In this document: piece by piece, positions 22,897 through 35,261 of the stretch | How positions within the stretch are numbered: position 1 is the first letter of the stretch | How the letters are laid out: each line of letters opens with the position of its first letter | DNA from: Crotalaria pallida | Lineage: Eukaryota; Streptophyta; Magnoliopsida; Fabales; Fabaceae | Length of the DNA stretch: 64,000 nt | Assembly: GCA_037953625.1 (NCBI GenBank) | Contig: CM075656.1 | Span: 76,713,001-76,777,000, forward strand | Direction of reading: 5' to 3' | Program-made: the position numbers and the translations under genes | Notes under the pieces: model-generated | Told to the model about the DNA's origin: nothing | Database searches by the model: none | Seen by the model: only the letters and a program-made list of their open reading frames with translations

Positions 22897-25800
22897 TCTA
22901 TACTATTATAAAGAAAACATGATTTTAACTGTGTACATAATTTTGTCAATTCCTATTATACCCTCCCTTTGAAATAAAAAAAAAAACTGCTCAAGTAGTG
23001 AGGGAAGGGAAGTTACTAGCAAGAGAAAAATATAACTGTGTGTTGCATCTTCTTAACTGCTCCAGAAACGCACAAAACCATCATTATAACAATTATATCT
23101 AATATAATCTCAGATAAGCATAAGCATGTAGAGCTATAATATCATTCAAAAAGGCCGATTTTTCAATACACTATTTTATTATAAATAACTTTTTACGACA
23201 AAAACGCAAAAATGAGAATGCGGAACGACAAGCACGACGGCACGCTAGTTAAAGATAAAAAAAACAAATAAAAAAAGAAATTTACATATACGAACGACTC
23301 AACCGAAAGAAAAATCAAAACAGATATTTGTGTAAGTCTCAAATGCACTCTCTGTCTCGTACCAAAAAAGTACACACTTTAATCTTATATATGCACCCTT
23401 AGATCATACAGTTAGGACACATACGAACTAATAGCAAGTACGTATGTTAACCATCACCTTTACTAGATCACAATGTTTTCACTGGAACTAATTCTCAAAC
23501 AGCATATATTCACAGATTTCCATTTCCTATAGGAATATTACACTTGGACAGACTCGGTCACTTAGTTCCACACTAATCCATGCAGTGTTACATCGAAATT
23601 TGTTTGCGCTCGTTCATCTACTATACTTATATAAAAACATCCCTTTTCGAGGCACTACGTTTGTCGGAGAAATTTTCGAGGCACCATATTTGTTCGCTTA
23701 AGGAATACTAGCACTAGAGCATTTGTAGCTAGATAACATCGTCTTTAATCAAAATTATAATTTAAAATTAACTAAATTATCTGTCCAAAATTAGTATTTA
23801 AAATTAAATTAATTATCTATATGTGGAATATGTTGAATCATTATCCTCATTTTGTTAAAAAAATCATTATCCTCAAAAAGATCGATAAACTTTAATAGAT
23901 GATGCTTGAGTTCATGATAAACCCAAATATCTTTTTAGTTATCACATATTTCAAACTATAAATATGATGATTTCTCAAGTCATGAAAGTCACCTTCTTCG
24001 TCATTCTCCTCTTTTTTTTTTATTGTTCATGAAGCATGGTCTCTTCCAATGTGTCACCATATAATTTGCAATCTCACTACACGCATTCATCATCATTGTC
24101 ATTTTGCATTGGCAGAAGTTTCATCTATAGCAATGAATATATAAGAAAAAGGTAAGTATTATTACATTGTTCAATATTATCGTCCTTAAAAAATAATTCA
24201 TTATTTTTAAAAGTCATCTCAGTATATCATTGTTTACTGTCGTCAACACAATACTGTGTAATTAAATTTTCATAAAATCTTAAATGATGACGGCATAATT
24301 ACAAAGTTCTAGGATACTTCCTTTAATAGTAAGGACACTTGGATAAACATGACATGAGCTCCGTCTAATATAGAAATCAATAAATCTGCATATGAAGCAT
24401 TGATCAATATAGTAGTACTATTTAAAATAAGGGTTATGTTAAAGTGTTAAATAAACTTAGGTACAGTACCAAACCACATCTCAGTTAACGAAATTTGAAT
24501 GTTAAAATTAGAACAATTGACCATAAAAAATAAAATAAAAATAGAACTATTGGAAAATAAGAATCTTGAACTACCAAATGATGTGTACCCAAACTGTTTC
24601 GGTACAAAGTACGTGCTATCCTCCCATCTCATAAACTTCATCTCAAAAATTCTAGGATAGAAGTGATAAATTTACCATCAATATTCTAAATCATGGTTAC
24701 ATGGAAAATTTCCAAAAATAATATACTCTTTTCGTCCCTTTATGTAAAATTCTCTTACTGATAACTGATTTACACTGCACAAATAACCAAAGCATGTACT
24801 ATTATTAATGTGCTGATGGATACAAATAAGCAAATGCCTCTCATTGTTGAAAATTCGGGAAAAAAATTAAGTTAAATAGATTATTCAAATTTTTCAAATC
24901 ATTATTCCAACAACATTAAAATCTCATCATTAATTATATTTAATAAATAAATTAAAATTAAAATCCTATAAATAAGTCTCATAATATATTAAAAGATAAC
25001 AACAACATTAAAAAAAACTACAGATCCAAAGATAAAGATAGCTAAATTCAATCTAACAAATCTCTTCCTGCTTTTTTTGTAACCAATTTATCTTAATGTA
25101 TTATCGAGATAAATTTATTTTTTTTATCACAATAATTATGAAAAAATAATAATTAATATAAAAAGTTTTATATTAAAAACAGAGGGATTAATCTATAAAA
25201 AAAATTAGGGATTATTTAGTTAGGATATTCTTTAATAAAATTTTTTGATGCTATCCACAAATTACAAATACGAGATAGATTCAATACTTATAAAACACAT
25301 GAGAAAAAAATTTGCATGTCTCATCTAGAAATTTCTACGTAATCCATGGAGAGATCGTAAATCTATACAGGTTGATGGGATTGGAGTCATAGCTCACGAA
25401 ATTCCCTTAATATTTGGCACAGCACGTCAACTCTAAAGCTAAACTACAAAAAAAAATATATATTTAAAAATTTAAATGATAATTATAATAAAAAAATATA
25501 ATAAAGGTAGAATATCTTATAAAAATGACAAATTTTTTTACATAATTTTATATTATTTTATTCCAATATTTTTTTTAAAAGTAAAACAAATTAAATATTA
25601 ATAAAGTATAGATTTTTTCAAACATTACAAATAATATGGATATATGATTAAATATAATGATTATCATTTTGTAAAAAGTTTACAATGGATAAATAATTTA
25701 GTTGTTATAATCTCTAAAAAAATGTAACAAATTAAAAACAAAGGTACAAACATTTCAAAAATTGAAAAAAATAATAATTCATGATGATTAGAACAATTAG

Positions 25801-26497
25801 GATAAAGATATTTTAGGATCAAATCTTATGATTAAGTTGAGATAAGATAAACGATGAAAAATATAAAAATATTTAAATATGAATAATAATAATAAATGTG
25901 ATAATCATATTAAAAAGATGATAATTTATATTAAAAAATAATAAATTATCATGTCCAATGAAATAGGAGATATTTTGATTTAGCCTTAAATATACTCATA
26001 ATACAACATCAAACAAAAAAATATAAAAAAAATTTAATTTTGATTCCACTCCAATTAATCATAATATCATAATAAACCTAATAATGGTATATAAAAATGT
26101 GTTACTTCATCGATCAACTAAATAATCAATACATTAATTTAATACTCATCTATACATAAACATATATAATATTAAAAAGATAAAAAAAAAAGTCGTTATA
26201 TTCCTTATAAAATGCAATGTGTTAATCAAGACAGTCAAGAATAACAAGTTCAATGTCGTCTTCATGTCCTCTGAAATACTGAATATTCTACTTTATCCTT
26301 AAATTTACTAATAATACCACCAAACAAAAAAGATGAAAATATTTAAATATGATTTACTTTTGATCCTTCAAAATAAAGTTCATAATCATATGAAAATGTT
26401 AATTTATTGATACAAGAAAAATCTTTATTTTAAAATATTTAATATAAAAAAATTAAAATATCAATAACCCGTGCATTGCACGGGGGGTAAGAGCTAG
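22897..26497 (+). mobile_element. Non-autonomous Helitron, 3.6 kb
   Basis: The 5' end is TCTATACTATTATAAAG with host A just before it, a typical plant Helitron start. The 3' end is CTAG (26494-26497) followed by host T. A GC-rich hairpin CCCGTGCATTGCACGGG (26468-26484) sits nine bases before CTAG. Insertion between A and T with no target duplication, a TC start and a hairpin plus CTRR end are the defining Helitron features. The interior is AT-rich, and I find no Rep or helicase motif and no identifiable captured exon. Confidence 0.88.
26468..26484 (+). terminator. Helitron 3' hairpin
   Basis: CCCGTGC and GCACGGG pair around a 3-base loop. This is the rolling-circle termination hairpin expected 9-12 bases upstream of the CTAG end. 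Confidence 0.85.
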
Positions 26498-26938
26498 TGT
26501 AATTATATTTCTATTGTTTTGACTTTCTTTCAAGTACTACTATTCGTATGAAATCGGAAAAGAGAAAAAGATATTACAAAATAAAAATTAATAATATACA
26601 AAAACCAAGGCTGAGATAGCGACGTATCATGTTCGGTTCAGTTACAGCAATATCTTACTTAAGTTACATCAATAATTGACAAACCGAAACTATTACAAAA
26701 TCAGGCCCACCATGTCCACAGATGTGACATCAAATCAAATAAATGGAATTATTTTGGACCGGAAAAGTGAGGGAAAAAAATCCTACCGGAACCTAAGGTG
26801 ATACAGTAACAGATGAACCCCGGAACTGAACTCATAATTAATATTGGGTGGGTTCAAATGTTAACGGGTAGAAAGAATAACTCAATGAACAAATAGATAA
26901 AGAAAGGCTCTAAGAATAATATGATGATATATATATAA

Positions 26939-29781
26939 TCACAACCCAGCTGAAACCAAACCATGCAATGTGACAATCCCAATCAAGATACAGTCGTCAT
27001 TTATCACAGGCAAAAACTGCACTGGTGATGGTGGTGCTTCCATCTTCTTCATGGCTTCCACTGCCATAGCATCTGGACCAATAATTCTTGGCTTCCTGAC
27101 ATCCAAAGAAAAAAAGGCAGTGTTATCTCAAATATATATATATATAATATATATCCATACTAAAAAACGGAAACAGGTGAACGTTTTCTTAAACAGAAAA
27201 CCAGAAAACCAACCAACATGCGGCACAATATTTCATACATAGCCTCATTCATTTCCTAGTTTAGAGGGTGCAAGACTGCAAGAACTTGAAAATAAAGTTT
27301 AGAAAAATTATAACAGGTATCAACTTCTATATGATGATTACTGAATCGTAAATCAAATTACCTGTTGCACATTTCCCCCACAGTGAGTTTGAAAATGGCA
27401 TCACCACTGGCTTTGAGAGTACGACGTAGATCACCATCGGTAAATGTCCCAATCAGGCGGTGGTTGTCATCTACAACAAGCAGGCATCCACATCCTTTGC
27501 TCGTCAGCTCCACAAGTTGATCCATGATTAAATCAGATTCCCTGCAAATGGGAAGCTCATCCTCCTTCTTCATGACATCTTTTACCTGCACATGGTCACC
27601 GATTCCTGTCAGACCTTAAGCAATTACATATCCTTGATAAATTTTTTATTCTTACCATAGAAACTTTTTTTTTTTTTAAATAAATCTAAAGGAGAAAAAC
27701 AAAATAAAAACAAAATGTTACAAAAACCAATTCAATCAGAATACTGTGCAACCAAATACATAACCTAATACATCTTGCACTAGTGTCTTTGTCCCACTAC
27801 CTTATATTAGCCAACACTCAACAGACAAAAAGGGTAGGAAGAACAGAGAACCAAGGACAATTGAATGCAAACTACTATTCATAGACACAGGTAAAGTTAG
27901 TAATTCAGTCATAGACAACAAACCTATTTTAGAAAAGCCATGCATGCGCATGAGTCAAAACAACTGATGATGAAAACAGATTGGGCGGCTCAAGAAATGG
28001 AATCCAGATTCCACATACTTTAGATTCTGTAATTTCACTCCAAGAAGAATTCTCCAATTTCTCCCTTCTACGCAGATTTTATTATCACTTCATGAAGAAT
28101 GCAGATACATAGATCCTAACCATCTAATCTCTTAGCCCAGGCTAGATCTCGGGAACACCACTTCCACATATCTCTTTTCTCACCTCTACCATTTGCAGTA
28201 TGTGATCATCATTAGAGAAAAACCAATGCTTAGTGTACATCAGCACCAAGCACGCCACCTCACATTTAAGTCAGGTGACAGAATCCAAACTCTGAGGGGT
28301 ATAGCTCCTCTAATGCGACATTATCTCCAAAGTAAGAAAATAAGGGTGCTATGTATCCACCCTTGATTTGATAAAATACACAGAGATCTCAACTCACTAA
28401 ATGATCTTGGGATAGATACACCTATACTCACGTTAGAGACCAACTCACTTTAGGGTAGCATTCTCCTATTGTGTGTGTGCGGATGTAAGGTTGCGCGTGC
28501 ATAGCATTACTCATCAGCAAACCCATTCAGCATCAAGAAACAATTTAGCAACATTTCTATACAAATAACGCAAAATTCTAAAGACTTGGTCATGAAACAG
28601 CTAGAATCCAAAAAAATTGAATCACTAATGCGTAACCAAAATCACAAACACCTAATATGCACACACCCGCACACACATAACAGAATTCCAAAGCTAATTG
28701 CCAAAATAACAAACATTTCTTCATCCGATTTAATGCTGAACAACAACAACGTTTTTAAATCCAGGTCCACGACCGCTAAAGACATCGCAATGTTAACGTT
28801 TTGGGAGCCGCCAAAACCAAATCGTGACAGCAATTGCGGCCACATTTGCCTGCAACAGTCCATAATGAAAAGGTTTTGGCAGTCTTCGAAACCGCTTTTA
28901 AATCCATCAATTTACACTCAAAAAATAAATCCAAAATCCAAATCCGATAAGTAGCTCAGTTGCTAGAGCTGCGAGACATAAAGTGCAAGCATTTGAATTC
29001 AAACCCTAGCAACCGCCCAATTTTTCTCTCCTCTCTCCGATTCAAAAACTTTGCCTATAAAAATAAAATCCAAATCTAAAAAAACAAAAACGAATTGAAT
29101 GCCATGCAATGCAATGTAATTGACCTTGAAGATAAGACTCTTCCCGATCTTGCCAGCAGGATGATTCCCAGCATACTCTTCCTTACTCAGATTCCTCGCT
29201 CCCATCAGCGCTATCGCCACCGTGTCCCCAAACACCATCTGAATCGCCGTCGACGTCACCGGCGCCAAGTTAAACGGACACAGCTCCCTCTCCAGCGGCA
29301 ACACCACCGTCAAATCGCACACCGCCGCCAGCGCCGATCCCTCCGTCGACACCACCGCGACGAGCTCCGCGCCCTTGGCCCTGGCGCAGGGGACGAGGCG
29401 GAGGAGCTCGTCGGTGGCGCCGGACTTGCTGAGGAGGACGAGGACGTCGGCGGCGGAGACGATCCCGATGTCGCCGTGGAGGGCGTCGACGGGGGAGAGG
29501 AATTGGGAGCGGATGCCGAGGGAGACGAGGGTTTGGGAGATCTTGTGGGCGACGAAGCCGGATTTTCCGACGCCGGTGAAGAAGACGGTGCCGGAGGTGG
29601 CGAGGAGGAGGCGGGTGAAGGAGAGGGTTTGGGAGTGGTCGATGTTGTTGAAGAAGAAGTTGAGATGGTTTTGCTGTGATTTGAAGAGGGAGATGAGGGT
29701 AGTTTCGTCAATGTGGGTTGTTTCGGGGGTAAGGGCGTGTTTGGATGAGAGATCGGTAGAGAACGTAGGAAGAGAACCCAT
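26939..29781 (-). CDS. SETH3: Arabinose-5-phosphate isomerase (SIS + 2 CBS)
   Basis: Three exons on the minus strand, 29781-29125, 27585-27362 and 27095-26939, join in frame with GT-AG introns to give 345 residues. This is close to the roughly 350 of the plant family. The SIS domain covers about 45-185 (GVGKSG at 70-75, LHGDIG near 101-106, LLSKSGATDEL further on). The conserved HPAGKIGK follows at 207-214. Two CBS modules fill the rest (MKKEDELPICRE and GTFTDGDLRR; then FLPVINDD and GIVTLHGL). The family interconverts ribulose 5-phosphate and arabinose 5-phosphate, the first step to KDO, needed for rhamnogalacturonan II in the cell wall. I chose the ATG giving MGSLP; an in-frame ATG 90 bp upstream would add 30 residues that look like leader. 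Exon 1 is GC-rich at third positions, unlike the AT-rich surroundings. Arabidopsis SETH3 is the relative I recall. Confidence 0.93.
27586..29124 (-). other. Long intron 1 of the isomerase gene
   Basis: 1.5 kb separating the SIS exon from the first CBS exon. It contains a tRNA-like SINE candidate at about 28945-29010 and otherwise moderately AT-rich DNA with no nested gene. Open frames on either strand here lack domains. Confidence 0.8.
28945..29010 (+). repeat. tRNA-derived SINE head (candidate) in the isomerase intron
   Basis: GTAGCTCAGTTGCTAGAGC is a good pol III box A, and GAATTCAAACCCTAGC about 30 bases on is a plausible box B. It runs opposite to the host gene. No cloverleaf with a matched acceptor stem can be drawn, so it is not a functional tRNA. 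The 3' tail and target duplication are not visible. Confidence 0.4.
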
Positions 29782-30245
29782 TTTTTGGAAGAAGCGTTGC
29801 GTGTGAGTTACTATGATGATGGAACAGCTTTTGGGAAGAGAATGAAGAAAGCTTCTTTCATTTCGTTTCACACTGAGATTTTCCTTTTGGAGTTAGTTCC
29901 GTTAATTTACGCGGTAAGAAAGGGTGGAGGTGTCGGTGGTGTTTTATTTTCTCTTATTATTATTTTTTTAAAAATTTAAATAGGGTGGTGTTTAATTAAA
30001 ATGGAAAAACAAGAGCAATCAGAACATTGGTTACAGTAGTAAAAAAAATAATATAAAATTTTGTTTTGAAAATTAATAAATTTATGATATTGAAGATTAT
30101 TAGATTTGGATTTTCAATACAATTTTTTTTTTTTATTATTGGATGACTTAAACAATACCCTAAATAGGACATTAGTTAACAAAATAATGTTTGCATTAAA
30201 TACTTTTGATTTGGCATTTTGGTAATTTTACCGGATGAAAAATTT
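29782..30245. other. Upstream region of the isomerase gene
   Basis: This should hold the minus-strand leader and promoter of the isomerase gene. It is AT-rich with T and A runs. I see no convincing TATA box or named regulatory motif. Confidence 0.5.
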
Positions 30246-30990
30246 GTGGAGTGAGGTTTTTGTCATCCCACTTATGGTTAAGAACATCCCACTTATCTTA
30301 TTTTTTCCAATTTTATTCTTAATTTTTTTTATTTAACATCGGGATCATAAAATATACTTCACTACTATTGAAAAAAAAAGGTCCTACCTCACCACCAAAA
30401 CAAAAATATCAAAATACATGAAGGAGCTAGGACTTTGCCTTGCTCGAAGCTGAGATAAGGCCATTGGAGACAATAAATTAGAGCAGAGCCTATTCGAAAC
30501 ATATGTCGCGAAGGGGCGTCTTATACATTACCATTCATATTTAGATAGCTTTCTTGTGAAACAAGTTTAGAGGAGCAAGGCAACTCTTATATATTACCAT
30601 TCATATTTAGACAGCTTTCTTGCGAAACAAGTTTTGAGAGGAGCAAGGCAACTTGTAAAAGATGAGCTAATATCATAAGGGACGAGGGCTCTTTAACAAT
30701 TAATGGGAAGAAACCATTAGAAAGATCAAAGTCAAACTCAATTGCCAATGACGGTGACTCGTATATTCGCTAATATAATTGCTCCCTTTTTATTTTGAGA
30801 TCTTTGTTTTGGTAACTTTTTTTGATGGTGAAGTATATCTTACAATCGGGATTTTTTTCGGTAGTGATGTATACCTCACGATCCGGGATCCGGATGTTAA
30901 TTAAAAAAAGTTAAGGGTAAAATTGAAAAAAAAAAATAAGATAAGGGAAATGATTCTAACAATAAAGAGGTGGCAAAAGCTCACTCACTT
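30246..30990. mobile_element. Long-TIR DNA element with internal duplication
   Basis: The left end GTGGAGTGAGGTTTTTGTC and the right end, in reverse, AAGTGAGTGAGCTTTTGCC, are paired. Pairing continues through CTTATCTTATTTTTT, AACATC-GGATC and ATACTTCACTAC. Inside, a roughly 75-bp direct duplication (about 30516-30655) carries ATATTACCATTCATATTTAG. No transposase frame is present. Probably a Mutator-like non-autonomous element; the target duplication was not resolved. Confidence 0.65.
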
Positions 30991-31281
30991 GTAACAATAG
31001 TTTTATTAGCTCAGTCTGTAATACTTTGAAAAATGAAAGAAAAAAACAAAATTTTGTTATTTCACAACATAATTCCTGTTGTTCTATTTTTGTTTCGATC
31101 GCGATTTTATTCACAATTTTAAGGTTGTAAATTAGATCATAATTATTGAAAATAAATTATATAGTCATGAGTAAAGTCACGTATGAAAAAAAATAATAAA
31201 GAGCATGACCTTATTAACCATGGTGAATTTTTTTGTGGGGGTTGAGTTAGTGTGATTCCATTGTGGGTGGCAATTTTTTTG

Positions 31282-31530
31282 GGAATTAGTCCTCAAATCC
31301 CGTTTTTAGTCCTTAAATCCCAATTTTTTTTCGATGGGGTTCTGTCATAGTATTTTCTGATACCCCGTATCGGAAAATGCATTTTCTGACTTTAAAATGA
31401 TTTTTTTTTAATAAGAGAGTAACCGAAAAATTGCATTTTCCCGACTTGGGGGTATCAGAAAATATTCTGACAGAACCCCATCGAAAAAATGGGATTTGGG
31501 GACTAAAAATGGAGTTTGAGAACTAATTCC
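31282..31530. mobile_element. Palindromic MITE, 249 bp
   Basis: Starts GGAATTAGTCCTCAAATCCC and ends ...GAGAACTAATTCC. The arms pair over about 100 bp, with GATGGGGTTCTGTCA against TGACAGAACCCCATC. The flanking 9-mers ATTTTTTTG and ATTTTTTTT agree in 8 of 9 positions, which would fit a Mutator-like duplication, but in a T run this is weak evidence. Confidence 0.75.
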
Positions 31531-31736
31531 ATTTTTTTTAGTCAGTGTGATACGGATACAGGCCAAGATGTTGAAGCCCGTTTAGATTGTGAAGGATGGC
31601 TGCTTATGAGGCCCAACCAGTCCCTCAAGCAAGCCCAAACAGAAGGGATATAGTTTTTTACCCTCCTTTTAATACTTATCCCTAAAATCTTGTTTTCACG
31701 CTTTGTCCACATAGTGAGTGACGGACGATTTTTAAA

Positions 31737-31901
31737 GAGATTAATGGATGCATCGACAGTGTAAAGTTTTTTACACCATCAGTCCATCATTTATTTGTAT
31801 TATTTTTTTCTATAAGTTAACGACTATAAATGGATGAATGGTGAATGATACACTGATAGTGTAAAAAACCTTTACACTGCCGATGCATTGTCTATTTTCT
31901 C
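31737..31901. mobile_element. Small MITE of the TTTACACTG family
   Basis: The left arm GATGCATCGACAGTGTAAAG is matched by the right arm in reverse (GATGCATCGGCAGTGTAAAG). TTTTTTACACCATCAGT and ACTGATAGTGTAAAAAA pair further in. The same terminal words recur at 32488-32814. Confidence 0.7.
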
Positions 31902-32487
31902 ATTTTTAAAATCATATATACACTTATTATTTGAAGTATTGATATTTTTGTTCAATATGCTGGGATTAGCGTATGTGTAATTTATTCACATTTGTTGCCC
32001 TAATAGTATAAAAAACAAATTAATTTTTATCCAATACACTTACATCCAACATATGTATAATGTTTTTGCTATTCACCTGTGTTCCCCTTCAAGTTTCTCA
32101 AAATAACACACATGCTTTAGTGTATATATAAAAATTACACATATGCTGAAATTAGCATATTTGGTAAAAGTTATTTGTTTTATATACTTACACATACGTT
32201 GATCTCAACATATTGAAAAAAAAAATATTAATATTCCAAATAATTAGTGTATAATTTTAAAATTCGTACATTATCCCTTTATGTTAAAAAAAAAAACATA
32301 CATGAGAATATTTTGAAGAAAAAAAATTTGGAGTCAAAAATTAAAAAGGATTAAAAAAAACTAAATCCTAAACAGAAAGGCTGAGACCTTAATAACAGTC
32401 CCATAAGGATTTGTCTGAAACCTGCTGGTTCGACAGAAACTTCTCTAAATGAATGGAGGAGTGGATTACAAATTTACAAGTGGTAAT

Positions 32488-32814
32488 GAGTTTAATATGT
32501 GTATACTTAAGGTGTAAATTTTTTTGCACTGTCAGTATATCATCCATTGTTCATTTGCATTATTTTTATTTAAAAGTCAATAACCATACATCCTATTCAA
32601 ATTGATTGAGCCGAATCCGATTGAACACCCTTTTTAAAATGAGAAAATAGTTTGTACATTGACAGTGTATAGGTTTTTCACACTGTCAATACATCATCCA
32701 TCATCCAAAAATGTATGGTTATTAACTTCTAAATAAAAGTAATGCAAATGAACAGAGGATGATGTACTAACAGTGTAAAGTTTTTTACACCGTCAATATA
32801 CACATATTAAACTC
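32488..32814. mobile_element. MITE of the TTTACACTG family, with an internal relative
   Basis: The ends GAGTTTAATATGTGTATA and, in reverse, GAGTTTAATATGTGTATA match perfectly. Pairing continues about 110 bp to ATAACCATACAT. The centre (about 32640-32705) has another TTGACAGTGTA / CACTGTCAA pair, perhaps a second member inserted or an internal duplication. Confidence 0.75.
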
Positions 32815-33389
32815 TTTTAAAATTGAAGATGAAGTTTTGAAGCAATGTTATTAAATATGGATTGATTTGTCTAAAAAAAATTAACCAATCATATTATTGG
32901 GTCATTGGTTCAATCAACAAATCACTGATTGAATCAGTGAACAATGAAATAAAATATATTTATTCTTTTTTTTTTTAATTTAGTGACATTTCAAATCAGT
33001 GGCAAATTATTTATAAAATCTTAACTTCATAACCCATGACCTTAAAATGTTCCTATTCATCAGACATACATTTTGTACCAATTATAACTGGTTTAGCCAC
33101 ATTTAGGTGCTCTTTGGCTATAGTTTTTCTGGGGAGTGACTTGTTACCATTTCAAACTTAAATTGTGACTAAATAAGTTTTTCTTTTTTCTTTTTTATTT
33201 TTTAACTACTGAGCCACAATGTATGCCCTGCCTAAGTTATATTTGGTCCCTCTCTTTCTGATTTTAATTTGACATCCATGCATACATGCTTAATTAGATG
33301 CTAACAATAATTTATGGCAATGCTTATAGTATTGAATATATATATATATATATATATATAGCTACAATTCTTCTTCATTTCACGTCTTC

Positions 33390-33390
<1 letters not shown>

Positions 33391-33420
<30 letters not shown>
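33391..33420. repeat. (GATA)n microsatellite
   Basis: About seven GATA units follow a (TA)n tract at 33337-33360 by 30 bases. Likely polymorphic. No function inferred. Confidence 0.9.
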
Positions 33421-33421
<1 letters not shown>

Positions 33422-35220
33422 TGAATTGAATTTTGTGCTGCAATTATTGGGTCACATACACTGGTATAGTGCGCTTGGATCTGCAAAAATAGTACTATTC
33501 ATAACGTGAGAAGGGTACAGAGACTTGATCTGAGCAAGGGAAGGTACACAGTCCCTTAGATTGGAGGGTACCCTTTTACTTTGGTTGATCAGAAATGGCA
33601 GTCATGACTATAGCTTAAATCACGCAGTAGTTATGGGGAAGGTAAATTTTGGGGCAGCTTTACTACTCATTTTGGCCTCTTCTATTGCCCGATCTATCTG
33701 TTATAGTATCTAGTAGCACTCACTTGATATTGCACCTTCTCACAACTCACAAGTGTGCTTGAATTTGCATGAGTACTCACTTATAGTAAAGCTTTTTTTC
33801 TTTTTTCTTTTTTTAATCATGCAGGTTAACTTTATATGCTAATACGCTATGTTCAGTGACATAAGGAAGGATCTAAAACTCTAAAAGCAATCACCGGAAT
33901 TAGCTGCTCATAAATAAAAATGCATGTATACATGAGTAGTGTTATAAAGATGGCTTTCTGATCTACAAAGTACTCCCTGTTATTTTATTTTACTGATGAG
34001 TAGTTATTGTGGTAACCGGAAATATTTTCGGTTATCAATTTAGTCTCTCAAAGATCAAAATAACATCACATTAATTTTTTTAAGGATTTATTTTATGAAC
34101 ATGTGAATTTTTCAAGGATCAAAATTTATCCATTTGATGTCATGTTTATTTTTGAGGGACTAAATAATCATTGATGTAAATTTTTTTTTCAGAAACTAAA
34201 TTGATGACCATAATATCTTTCGGAGATCAAAATAATGTTTATTCTATTTCTTTTAACTCTTTTATATTTATTAGTTATACTTAATCGAAATATACAAGTT
34301 AAGATGGGTAGTTAATCTTTTATTAATTTTATACTTTTATCTATTTCACTTGCATTATTCCTTTAAAAAAAATTGAAGTTAGTTAATTAAAATTTTAGAA
34401 CATTCATTTAATACAGTTAATTTTTTTAAAAAATAATAATAAGGATGTTGCTTGTTAAGATTATTACTACATATAAAAAATATTTTAAGTTCACATTCAC
34501 CGCTCTCTCGAAAACATAAAAAATCACACTTCCTAATAACTTTTATCTATAATTATTTTCTTAAGGGCACTTGTTAGCATTTTTCAAAAATTAAATATCT
34601 CCTTAAACATATAGGAATTGAGGAATTGATGTGCATATTGTGCATAAAAGTTTAAATTTATGAAATACCACTGCGTATCTAAATGATTGGATCAAGGAAT
34701 AGATTCTCTATGTCTCAAAGTGCTAGTCTCATGTATACCCCACCAGAATTACTTTAAAAGGGAAAATAACAAGGTTAGCCTCTCAAACATCTATCCTATG
34801 TCTATTGGGAATTACGTTAGCCAAATAGGCGCCTCTTCATGACCATAGGGATTACCGAAAATTCTTCTTTTTGCCCTAAAGTCACATAGACGACCCAAAT
34901 TATATTTATTTACACACAAGTTTGTCGGCCAAATTGATTAAGAAAAATTCTCACTAAAGATATGTCAATGCCCTTTGTATTAGTCTCTCCTACCTCACTT
35001 TTTCCTAGTATACTTACGTACCTTTTGTATTCTCTCTTTATTGATAAGACGAGTTCGTTTAATTAAGCTATTATACTTACCTACCTTTTTGTCCCTGGCT
35101 ACTTCTAGCTAAGGTGGAAATTTAAGCATATGTACCTAGCTAGTGAATATCAATCCAGAAAGTTCTATATATGTTTGTGATTATGGGTTGGAGACTTGGA
35201 GTACTGTACTGAAGATAATA

Positions 35221-35221
<1 letters not shown>

Positions 35222-35260
<39 letters not shown>

Positions 35261-35261
35261 T
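35222..35261. repeat. (ATT)n microsatellite
   Basis: About 13 ATT units. (ATT)n tracts are also seen at 4352-4430 and 41526-41585 and are among the commonest microsatellites in legume genomes. Confidence 0.9.

Noticed and set aside
28945..29010. A functional tRNA gene
   Set aside because: The pol III boxes are recognisable, but no paired acceptor stem or proper anticodon arm can be drawn, so a SINE head is the better call.
29095..29679. A 194-codon plus-strand open frame rich in Glu/Gly
   Set aside because: It is the antisense of exon 1 of the isomerase gene, which has clear SIS motifs. The opposite-strand frame exists only because exon 1 is GC-rich at third positions.
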